From positions 1 to 38,587 of the forward strand of contig CAUJDC010000044.1 in assembly GCA_963169815.1 (NCBI GenBank): 38,587 bases of DNA, written 5' to 3'. Each line of letters opens with the position of its first letter. The first letter of the stretch is position 1. The DNA comes from Patescibacteria group bacterium (GTDB taxonomy: Bacteria; Patescibacteriota; Gracilibacteria; UBA1369). Below, in pieces: positions 1 through 6,978 of this stretch. A program made the position numbers and the translations under genes. The notes below the pieces were generated by a model. That model worked only from the letters and a program-made list of their open reading frames with translations, was not told the DNA's origin and ran no database searches.

Positions 1-395
1 CCATACTGCCCAGCCTTGGCCACTTTCATAATATCCTCCATCGGCACAGATAAATGCAGAATAGAAAGAATCGCAGTCATCATGAAGAAAACCCCAATCA
101 CTCGACTCAGTGGAAATGTAATTTTTTTAGAAAGAAAATACATCATGGCAATCACCAAAAGCATTACTGGGAAAATAAATATTCCCCAACCTAAAATTGG
201 ATTAAGAAAATTCAGCCAGGCATCACCAACTATACCGAAACTGTGATTGAGAGCCAAAATTGTAAAAATTCCTAGCCCTAAGAAAAATACTCCATTAATT
301 TCCCTAATTACCGATTTGGGAACATTTAAAGTAATTGGAGCCTTTGCTGATTTTCTGCTGGATTTTGCGGCAGCACGTTTTTTTCTTCGAGCCAT
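1..395 (-). CDS. ftsK: DNA translocase FtsK, N-terminal membrane domain (partial, cut by left edge)
   Basis: The minus strand reads 131 codons from an ATG at 395 and runs off the window without a stop. The protein opens with a very basic tail (MARRKKRAAAKSSRKSAK), followed by hydrophobic segments at about residues 34-50, 63-85 and 97-115. This resembles the four-helix N-terminal domain that anchors FtsK/SpoIIIE DNA pumps at the division septum. The motor and gamma domains would lie to the left of the window, so the name rests on the membrane domain alone. An in-frame TAG four codons upstream of the ATG leaves no other ATG start. The gene is divergent from gltX across a 113-base spacer. Another small polytopic membrane protein cannot be fully excluded. 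Confidence 0.72.
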   Translation of the reverse strand, partial: MARRKKRAAAKSSRKSAKAPITLNVPKSVIREINGVFFLGLGIFTILALNHSFGIVGDAWLNFLNPILGWGIFIFPVMLLVIAMMYFLSKKITFPLSRVIGVFFMMTAILSILHLSVPMEDIMKVAKAGQY

Positions 396-508
396 GTCTA
401 ATTGCTATTTGTTTTATATCGGAAACAATATAAACAATATCTGGCTTAACAGCAAATCTTCTGCTATAGTCAGCCCAAAACTTCTGATTTAAAACCTAAT
501 TTAAGAGC

Positions 509-2134
509 ATGAAAGTAAGAACACGTTTTGCCCCATCTCCAACCGGATATTTGCATATCGGGAGTCTGCGTACCTGTCTCTACAATTATTTATTTGCCAG
601 ACATCATGAAGGAACATTTATTCTACGTGTAGAAGATACCGATCAAACCAGATTTGTCGAAGGTGCCGTAGAAAATCTACTCAAAGTATTGGCTGTTTTC
701 GACATGCTGCCTGACGAAGGACCGGTTTTACCAGCCAATCTACAGAAACCTCTCGATCGCGACTTAACTGATTTAACAGACAAAGGCGATAAAGGTCCTT
801 ATGTTCAATCAAAACGCACTGAGCTCTATCAGGAATATGCCAAAAAACTGATTGACACTGGTCATGCTTACTATTGTTTCTGTAGTCCAGAAGATTTAGA
901 CAAAATGAGAACTGAGCAGGAATCAGCCAAGCTCGCCCCAATGTATGATCGTCGTTGTCTCAAGCTTAGTCCAGAAGAATCACAAGCCAAATTGGCCGCG
1001 GGAGGCTCTTATGTTATTCGTCTAAAAATGCCCCGCGATCGCAAAATCGAATTTGTCGATGCGGTTCGTGGCAAAGTAAGTTTCATGGGCAATCAAATTG
1101 ATGATCAGGTTTTAATCAAATCAGATGGCTTACCGACTTACCACTTGGCCAATGTAGTCGATGACCATTTCATGGATATCACCCATGTACTTCGTGCTGA
1201 AGAATGGCTGGCTTCTACACCAAAACATTTGGTAATGTTTGAAGCCTTTGGTTGGACTGCTCCAGAATACGCGCATCTTCCTCTGATTTTGAATGCCGAT
1301 AAATCTAAACTTTCCAAACGTCAAAATGACGTTTCAGTGGAATCTTATTTAGACAAAGGATATTCCAAAGAAGCCCTAATTAACTTTGTCGTAATGATGG
1401 GGTGGCATCCTGGTAAAGGCAGTGAACAGGAAGTTTTCAATATGGAAAATTTAATCGCTCAATTCTCTCTGGAAGGAGTTCACAAAGCCGGTGCCGTCTT
1501 CAATCCTGAAAAATTAGACTGGCTCAATCACACTTGGCAAAAGATTAAGTACTTCCAAAAACTCGACCATGAAGCTCTCAAACTCAATTCCAGCGTCAAA
1601 ATTGATGTCAGCAAAAACTTCGATCATGCATATCAATTCGAAAATAATGATACCACCAACAAATTCCAAAAAATCCGTGCTGAAATACTGGCCGAATTAA
1701 GCGGACTCAACAATCATCCTCAAATGCAGACTGATTCTGAAAAGCTTTTCCGCGCTTTACTAGTTAATGAAGAAAAAATTCTCCAAAATCCAGCCCAAAC
1801 TTGGGAATTAATCGCCTATTTATTTGAGGATTCAAAACTCAACCCTGCTCTCCTTCAAAATCCTAAAATGGGCGTTGATTCTCATGAAAAAGCCCTGGAA
1901 TCACTAAAATTTGCCAATGAAATCGTCAATGAATTAACTGAAAATTCCGATTTAAATGAGATTAAAGAAGCTTTTATGGCAAAAATCAAGGCCGCCGGCC
2001 GCAAAAATGGGGAAATTCTCTGGCCATTACGCGCAGCACTAACCCGTCAAGAGTTCTCCATAGGAGCCTTTGAATCGCTTTGGGTGCTTGGTAAAGCTGA
2101 AAGCGCAAAAAGACTTGCCGAAATCATTAAATAA
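509..2134 (+). CDS. gltX: Glutamyl-tRNA synthetase
   Basis: This class I aminoacyl-tRNA synthetase charges tRNA-Glu with glutamate in the cytoplasm. The N-terminus carries the GluRS signature FAPSPTGYLHIGSLRT (HIGH-type motif, residues about 7-22). The KMSKS-type loop is KLSKR at about residue 270. A CFC pair followed by YDRRC at about residues 130-150 resembles the zinc-binding segment of GluRS. The C-terminal 200 residues are helical, as in the anticodon-binding domain. At 541 aa it is somewhat longer than the usual 470-500 aa, apparently through insertions. The ATG at 509 lies directly before the conserved MKVRTRFAPSPTG start, with no Shine-Dalgarno motif upstream. Whether it also charges tRNA-Gln cannot be told from this window. 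A tRNA-Glu gene lies at 12886. Confidence 0.96.
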   Translation: MKVRTRFAPSPTGYLHIGSLRTCLYNYLFARHHEGTFILRVEDTDQTRFVEGAVENLLKVLAVFDMLPDEGPVLPANLQKPLDRDLTDLTDKGDKGPYVQSKRTELYQEYAKKLIDTGHAYYCFCSPEDLDKMRTEQESAKLAPMYDRRCLKLSPEESQAKLAAGGSYVIRLKMPRDRKIEFVDAVRGKVSFMGNQIDDQVLIKSDGLPTYHLANVVDDHFMDITHVLRAEEWLASTPKHLVMFEAFGWTAPEYAHLPLILNADKSKLSKRQNDVSVESYLDKGYSKEALINFVVMMGWHPGKGSEQEVFNMENLIAQFSLEGVHKAGAVFNPEKLDWLNHTWQKIKYFQKLDHEALKLNSSVKIDVSKNFDHAYQFENNDTTNKFQKIRAEILAELSGLNNHPQMQTDSEKLFRALLVNEEKILQNPAQTWELIAYLFEDSKLNPALLQNPKMGVDSHEKALESLKFANEIVNELTENSDLNEIKEAFMAKIKAAGRKNGEILWPLRAALTRQEFSIGAFESLWVLGKAESAKRLAEIIK

Positions 2135-2165
2135 TAGGAAAATTAAACCGTTTATAAGAGCCACA

Positions 2166-2543
2166 ATGAATTTTAGTGAATTAAATCAAATAGTTAGATT
2201 CTTAAGGAAGACTTTACCTTGCTCAAGCTGCAAGAACAGCTATCTCAATGATAGTATTGAAGTATTATCTACCTTCGACGACCAGGGGTTATTTAACCTG
2301 ACTTGCCCTAGCTGCCAAACTCAATTGTTAGTCCACATCACCATCAGCGATGATGAACGCAATTTATCCGAACCAAAAAAGTCCGGCAAACAAAGTATTC
2401 GCGCTCATCGTTCTCTCAATGAGAAGGACATTACCGCTCAAATTCATGATGCCCACATCTCTACTGATGATGTCATCAATATGCATACTTTCCTCAATCA
2501 ATTTGATGGAAACTTTAAAGAATTATTTTCTAAACGGCAGTAA
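2166..2543 (+). CDS. Small zinc-ribbon protein of unknown function
   Basis: This 125-aa protein has two CxxC knuckles, CSSC at about residue 19 and CPSC at about residue 46. They are about 25 residues apart with beta-type sequence between and after them, typical of a zinc ribbon. The C-terminal half is hydrophilic and rich in Asp, Asn and His, ending in a helix (VINMHTFLNQFDGNFKELF). The ATG at 2166 is preferred over upstream in-frame starts because those would lie inside gltX. It sits 31 bases after gltX and 9 bases before the next gene, so it is probably co-transcribed. No signal peptide or membrane segment is visible. A regulatory or RNA-binding role is possible but unsupported. Confidence 0.7.
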   Translation: MNFSELNQIVRFLRKTLPCSSCKNSYLNDSIEVLSTFDDQGLFNLTCPSCQTQLLVHITISDDERNLSEPKKSGKQSIRAHRSLNEKDITAQIHDAHISTDDVINMHTFLNQFDGNFKELFSKRQ

Positions 2544-2552
2544 TTGTCTCCC

Positions 2553-2876
2553 ATGAAACAAAAACAAAATATCATCGCGCTACTAATGCTGACTTCTATC
2601 CTCTTTGGTGGTTGTCAGCTTCTTAAGGATTCAGCCAAAGATCTTCGTTCAACCATCGATCAAACCGCTGAAAACGCCAATAAGATCAAAGACGACGCCA
2701 TGCATAAAATCGATGATGCCAAAAAATCTGTCGATGACCTCAAAACCAAAGTAGATGAAACTAAAAAGGCCGTGGACACCAAGATGCAGCAAATTGACGA
2801 TGCCGCCAAGAAGATCCAAGACGCCCAAAAAGCCATCGAGCAAGCAAATCAATCAATACAGACTGTAACCAAATAA
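2553..2876 (+). CDS. Coiled-coil lipoprotein
   Basis: This 107-aa protein starts with a lysine-containing n-region, a hydrophobic stretch (IIALLMLTSILFGG) and a lipobox LFGGC. It should be lipidated on Cys21 and held in the membrane facing outward. Everything after the Cys is a charged, Ala/Lys/Asp-rich alpha-helix with heptad-like spacing (repeated DDAKK, DDLK and DETKKAV units), so an extended coiled coil is expected. The ATG at 2553 is chosen over an upstream TTG because it gives a standard lipoprotein signal. It precedes pta by 6 bases. Its architecture recalls Lpp-type or LEA-like structural lipoproteins, but no specific family is recognised. Confidence 0.8.
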   Translation: MKQKQNIIALLMLTSILFGGCQLLKDSAKDLRSTIDQTAENANKIKDDAMHKIDDAKKSVDDLKTKVDETKKAVDTKMQQIDDAAKKIQDAQKAIEQANQSIQTVTK

Positions 2877-2882
2877 TTGGTT

Positions 2883-3947
2883 ATGTCTTTAAAAACCATC
2901 AATCAGTTAATTACCAAAGCCCAAAAACATCAGGCAAAAATAATTTTTCCTGAAACCTTTGATGCCCGCACTTTGAAAGCCCTTGCTGAAATTATCAAAA
3001 AGAAAATTTGTCAGCCTGTTTTAATTGGCACAAAAAAAACTCTTAAAACCTCTGCCAGTAAACATCGAGTTAAATTAAATTTGGACACTTGTTTAATAAT
3101 TGATCCTAGCGATTCAAAACTGCAAAACCAGTTGACCAAAAGACTTTTGCAAATACGCGGTAAAAAAGGTCTTACCCCAGTCGAAGCCCAAAAACTGCTG
3201 ACCGACATCAACTATTTTTCTATTATGCTACTCGAAGTAGGCGTGGCCGATGGCATAGTTTCTGGCGCCGCTTCCACCACAGCCGATACGCTTCGTCCAG
3301 CCTTCCAAATCATTAAAACCTCCTCTGGCAAAAAACTCTGTTCCGGCGCCTTCTTAATGTGCTTTAAAAATCGCCCACCAATCCTCTTTGCTGACTGCGC
3401 TGTTAACCCCCGTCCAACTCCAGCCGAAATAGCCACCATCGCCATCGAATCAGCCGAAACTGCCTTATTTCTTGGCCTTCAGCCAAAAATCGCACTACTT
3501 TCCTTCTCCACCCACGGCTCTTCAACTCACCCTGATGCTTTAGCAACCGCCGAAGCAGCCAAAATACTCCGCCGCCGTTTGAGTGCTCGAAGTACTAGAC
3601 GTATCGATATGCTCGCGACCGACCGAAGAAGCGCTATTTCACGACGGGCCCACTCCAACATCCTCATAGACGGCGAACTCCAGGCCGATGCCGCATTGGT
3701 TCAATCAGTAGCTCATTTCAAATCGCCCAAATCCCAAGTCAAAGGTTTGGCCAATGTACTCATTTTCCCTTCTTTGGAGGCTGGAAACATTGCCTATAAG
3801 CTAGTAGAACGTCTGGCTGGCGCTGAAGCAATTGGAACAATTGTCCAAGGTTTAAGCAAACCAGTTAATGACCTGTCTCGTGGTTGTAAACCGTCAGACA
3901 TTGTGGCACTCGCAGCTATCACTGCCCTTCAAACAAAACATCAATAA
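2883..3947 (+). CDS. pta: Phosphate acetyltransferase
   Basis: It converts acetyl-CoA and phosphate to acetyl-phosphate, feeding the acetate kinase encoded immediately downstream. Family landmarks are FPETFDARTLKAL (residues 22-34), DGIVSGAASTTADTLRPA (123-140), LLSFSTHGSS (205-214), DGELQADAAL (263-272) and the C-terminal NVLIFPSLEAGNIAYK (291-306) and GLSKPVNDLSRG (323-334). The length of 354 aa fits the short Pta class. The ATG at 2883 is preferred to a TTG two codons upstream. Relative to the E. coli protein as remembered there are about 25 extra Arg-rich residues at 233-257, annotated separately. Only 6 bases separate it from ackA, so the pair forms an operon. Confidence 0.93.
   Translation: MSLKTINQLITKAQKHQAKIIFPETFDARTLKALAEIIKKKICQPVLIGTKKTLKTSASKHRVKLNLDTCLIIDPSDSKLQNQLTKRLLQIRGKKGLTPVEAQKLLTDINYFSIMLLEVGVADGIVSGAASTTADTLRPAFQIIKTSSGKKLCSGAFLMCFKNRPPILFADCAVNPRPTPAEIATIAIESAETALFLGLQPKIALLSFSTHGSSTHPDALATAEAAKILRRRLSARSTRRIDMLATDRRSAISRRAHSNILIDGELQADAALVQSVAHFKSPKSQVKGLANVLIFPSLEAGNIAYKLVERLAGAEAIGTIVQGLSKPVNDLSRGCKPSDIVALAAITALQTKHQ
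3579..3653 (+). other. In-frame Arg-rich insertion inside pta
   Basis: Between a conserved helix (AEAAKILRRR) and the DGELQADAAL motif, this Pta carries about 25 extra residues, 9 of them Arg or Lys. They include codons such as CGA and CGG that are infrequent in neighbouring genes. The segment begins with GAGTGCTCGA (3581-3590) and ends at GGGCCC (3646-3651). The same two words frame the centre of the palindromic element at 19406-19506. The insertion boundary comes from an alignment by memory, and the link to the palindrome is only suggestive. Confidence 0.45.
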
Positions 3948-3953
3948 AAATCA

Positions 3954-5138
3954 ATGTACATACTAGTTCTAAACTCCGGCTCTTCTTCCATTAAATTTAA
4001 AATTTTTCGTCAAAAAGGGCAGGAACTTTTAGTTCAGGGTAGCGTTGATGCTTTAGGACTTCCACATGCAAATTTAGAAATTAAAGATAGCGTGGGACAT
4101 CAATTCGAAAAAAAGATTCCTAATGCTGATCACAGCTTTGCTTTGGAAATGATTTTTAAAACCTTGCTCGCCCATCATTATCTGGCCAACTTACAGGAGA
4201 TTTCCCTAGTCGGACATCGTGTTGTTCATGGTGGAGAAAAATACACTGAGCCCACTCTGATAAACAAAAAAGTTATCGTCGAAATTCGCAAACTTTGCGC
4301 GTTGGCACCACTGCATAATCCAGCCAATCTTCAAGGAATATTAGCCTGTACAGCATTACTTCCTAAAGCCAAACAGGTGGCGGTTTTCGACACCGCTTTC
4401 CATCAAACTATGCCTGAAGTCGCCTATCTTTATGGGTTGCCAACTAACCTTCATCGCCAGCATGGCATTCGCCGTTATGGTTTCCACGGCACCAATCACA
4501 AATACATTTCCGAACAAGCGACTCAATTACTCCGCAAAAACCGTAAACCAACAGGCAAAATGATTACTGTCCACCTCGGTAATGGCTGTTCAGTGGCGGC
4601 GATCCGAAATGGCATTTCCATCGATACCAGCATGGGCTATACCCCGCTGGAAGGCTTGATTATGGGCACACGCAGTGGTGATTTAGATCCGGCTCTGATT
4701 GAAGTTATTAGCAAAGCTAAAAAGATGACTTTGCATCAAACCGAGATTTTCCTCAACACAGAAGCAGGTCTCAAAGGTATCAGCGAATTGGACTCAGACA
4801 TGCGCACTATCTGGCAAGCAGTAGGGAAAAAGCATCGTTTAGCCATTCTGGCACTTGACCTTTACTGTTATCGTATTGTGAAGTATATTAATTCCTATAT
4901 TGGTGTACTGAATGGAGTTGATGTTATAGTCTTTTCCGGCGGTATTGGTGAACATGCCTGGTATGTCCGTGAAAAGGTCTGTGCATCTTTAAAACACTTG
5001 GGAATCAGCATTGCCCCGGCCAAGAATAAACAGAATGTCCAAATCTTCAGCGCGCCAACTAGCAAAGCTAATTTAATTATTATTCCTGCCAACGAAGAAT
5101 TAGAAATCGCCCGTCAATCGCTCAAATTAATCTCATGA
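3954..5138 (+). CDS. ackA: Acetate kinase
   Basis: It transfers phosphate from acetyl-phosphate to ADP, giving acetate and ATP, the last step of substrate-level energy conservation with Pta. The sequence shows the ASKHA-fold phosphate motif LNSGSSSIKFK at the N-terminus and HRVVHGGE around residue 88. Further motifs are FDTAFHQTMP, YGFHGTNHKYIS, the nucleotide loop HLGNGCSVAAI, GLIMGTRSGDLDP and SGGIGEH. The length of 394 aa is standard and all recognised catalytic motifs are intact. It starts 6 bases after pta and its stop overlaps the start of the next gene (ATGA), suggesting translational coupling to the glycosyltransferase. Confidence 0.97.
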   Translation: MYILVLNSGSSSIKFKIFRQKGQELLVQGSVDALGLPHANLEIKDSVGHQFEKKIPNADHSFALEMIFKTLLAHHYLANLQEISLVGHRVVHGGEKYTEPTLINKKVIVEIRKLCALAPLHNPANLQGILACTALLPKAKQVAVFDTAFHQTMPEVAYLYGLPTNLHRQHGIRRYGFHGTNHKYISEQATQLLRKNRKPTGKMITVHLGNGCSVAAIRNGISIDTSMGYTPLEGLIMGTRSGDLDPALIEVISKAKKMTLHQTEIFLNTEAGLKGISELDSDMRTIWQAVGKKHRLAILALDLYCYRIVKYINSYIGVLNGVDVIVFSGGIGEHAWYVREKVCASLKHLGISIAPAKNKQNVQIFSAPTSKANLIIIPANEELEIARQSLKLIS

Positions 5139-6571
5139 AACTTTACCCAAACACTTCACTCTATCGTGAAACAATACAGACTCTTGACCTGATTCTAGGT
5201 TTGATCAAACCCCTCAAAAGTTCAGCTGCTTTACGCCTGCTTGAAGAAGGTTTAATCAACTTAAGCAGCGAAACTGCCATTGCACTTGATCAATCTGACA
5301 ATGAGCAAATGTATGCAAAATTGCGTCAGCTTTCTCCACTGATTGCCAGACTAATCCAACTTTCCAATCTCGCTTATCATTTAAACGACATCGATCAGCC
5401 TATCAATCACCAGATTGAAACTGCTCTACAATTGTTGGATCGCAGAGTTCATACTTTCCCGCAAAAACGTCGTAATATTTTGAGTCTCAGCTCTATCATG
5501 GGCCAAGGCCATATGAGTGCTTCCAAAGCCATGAAACAAGGCATCGAATTCCTTTATGGCAAAGACTACAATGTCTCCATTATCGACTTTTACGAGCATG
5601 TTGATTCATTCTTCAACAATACTTTTGTGAAGGCTTATGAAGGTTCAACCAAACACTTACCAAAAGCTTATCAATATTTCTTTGAAAGCACTGATGCCAA
5701 ATGGCCAGTGAAATTTCTCAACATTATCACCTACCCTCTCAACGCAGTTAAGATTGAAAAACTTTTCAAATCCTACAATCCTCATGTAATTATTTCAGCC
5801 TTTCCTGTTTGGGACTATCTGGCTTCGATGATTATGAAAAAATGTGGGAACATAAAATTCCTAAGCGTAGTCACAGACTCAATCTCTATCCACAATGCCT
5901 GGGTTACTGGCAATCCCGATTATCATATCGTAGCCAATACTGAAACTGCTATCAGCGTCAAAAAACTCGGTGTTAAAGAAGAAAAAATCAAAACACTTGG
6001 TTTCCCAGTTAAGTTGGAATTCTCTAGCCCAACCAATCGCACTGAATTCCTCAAAGACTTAAACCTCAATCCAGAGCTCTACACCGTGCTGCTACAACCA
6101 GCCAGTGAAAAAACTACCGCTACTGTGAAAATGATTCAGGAAATCACCAGCCATTTCAAAGATTTAAATCTAATTGTAATTTGCGGCCGCAATCAGGAAC
6201 TCTTACCAAAGCTGGAAAAATTCGATCATACAACCAACACTCGCATCATAGGCTGGACAGACCAAATGCCAGAATTCCTCAAAAACTCCGACCTAGTTAT
6301 CACCAAAGCTGGCGGTGCCACAGTTATGGAATGCATCGCCGCCCAAAAACCAATGATAATCACCCAGGTCATCCCAGGCCAGGAAATGGGCAATGCCGAA
6401 CTTATCCGCCTCCACAATCTGGGTATTGATCAAAAATCCGCCAAAATGTCGATCAGCGAATGTATCGAATACATCCGCAAAAACCAGGCTCACTTCCAAA
6501 AAAAACTGGCCAACCTGAGCCGCCCACATGCGAGCCTGGACATTGCCAAGTTTATTCATGAGCAGCTGTAA
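5135..6571 (+). CDS. MGDG-synthase / processive diacylglycerol glycosyltransferase-like protein (GT28)
   Basis: It probably transfers a sugar from a UDP-sugar to diacylglycerol or a related lipid at the inner face of the membrane. The acceptor domain motif GQGHMSASKAM is at residues 123-133, matching the G-GH-A start of MGDG synthases and the related MurG. The C-terminal donor-binding lobe has the GT28 signature GGATVMECIAAQKP at about residues 393-406. An N-terminal extension of about 110 residues is helical and not part of the usual enzyme. The 478-aa length reflects this extension. The start overlaps the ackA stop by 4 bases. The exact sugar and lipid cannot be read from sequence; a glycolipid role is inferred from family. 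Confidence 0.85.
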   Translation: MKLYPNTSLYRETIQTLDLILGLIKPLKSSAALRLLEEGLINLSSETAIALDQSDNEQMYAKLRQLSPLIARLIQLSNLAYHLNDIDQPINHQIETALQLLDRRVHTFPQKRRNILSLSSIMGQGHMSASKAMKQGIEFLYGKDYNVSIIDFYEHVDSFFNNTFVKAYEGSTKHLPKAYQYFFESTDAKWPVKFLNIITYPLNAVKIEKLFKSYNPHVIISAFPVWDYLASMIMKKCGNIKFLSVVTDSISIHNAWVTGNPDYHIVANTETAISVKKLGVKEEKIKTLGFPVKLEFSSPTNRTEFLKDLNLNPELYTVLLQPASEKTTATVKMIQEITSHFKDLNLIVICGRNQELLPKLEKFDHTTNTRIIGWTDQMPEFLKNSDLVITKAGGATVMECIAAQKPMIITQVIPGQEMGNAELIRLHNLGIDQKSAKMSISECIEYIRKNQAHFQKKLANLSRPHASLDIAKFIHEQL

Positions 6572-6978
6572 TAATTACTTTCACTTAATAACTTTCAGCA
6601 TCTCAAAGTAGAACGGGAAAACCGTTGTTCGAGTAAGTCTACCAAGAATAACAGCCTCACGAATATCTTCCAGAATGGTCAGTAATTTAGCGAAACTTTG
6701 GTGGAAGCTGAGAAGTTTTACAAAATCAGAGCGGATTTGAAGAGCACATAAGAAATCTCTCAAATTTAGAGTTTTACAAGGAAACAAGAAAAACCTTTTC
6801 AAGACAGTAACAGACAGCATGCTATTTTACAAGGCGTCAAAAAATTCTGAGCCTGTTACATAAATCATTCAAATTGCTAATTTAGCAAGGAACTAAGAAA
6901 TTTTATCAAAGACAGTATGCTTTATACGGCTTTGATAAAATTTCTGCAGTGACAAAGATAAATTACAATTTCAATGAT
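6572..6978. other. 407-base convergent spacer with degenerate tandem repeats
   Basis: No convincing gene is present between the convergent genes ending at 6571 and 6979. The A/T-rich stretch at about 6762-6865 and the one at about 6870-6960 look like diverged copies of one unit. Both contain, in the same order, TCAAATT, a CAAGGAA-N3-AAGAAA block, an AAGACAG block, a CAG-ATGCT block and an AAAATTCTG or AAAATTTCTG block. The second copy includes the long hairpin annotated at 6896-6945. A short hairpin AACGG-GAAAA-CCGTT lies at 6612-6626 without a following T-run. Confidence 0.45.
6896..6945. terminator. Long perfect inverted repeat, probable bidirectional terminator
   Basis: Arms AGAAATTTTATCAAAG (6896-6911) and CTTTGATAAAATTTCT (6930-6945) are perfectly complementary over 16 bp. 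The 18-base loop can pair further through GTAT/ATAC (6915-6918 with 6924-6927). It lies between two convergent genes, where a bidirectional terminator is expected. It lacks a G/C-rich stem and a clean T-run, so a processing or attachment site is an alternative. Confidence 0.55.

Noticed and set aside
2070-2165. Longer start for the zinc-ribbon protein inside gltX
   Set aside because: It would overlap gltX by 65 bases and add residues with no homology pattern, while the ATG at 2166 gives a compact protein.
6581-6820. 79-codon open frame on minus in the convergent spacer
   Set aside because: It covers one of the degenerate repeat units, has no recognisable domain, promoter or ribosome site, and its Phe/Leu-rich composition is what A/T-rich non-coding DNA gives. 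It could be a decayed gene, but support is too weak to list it as a CDS.
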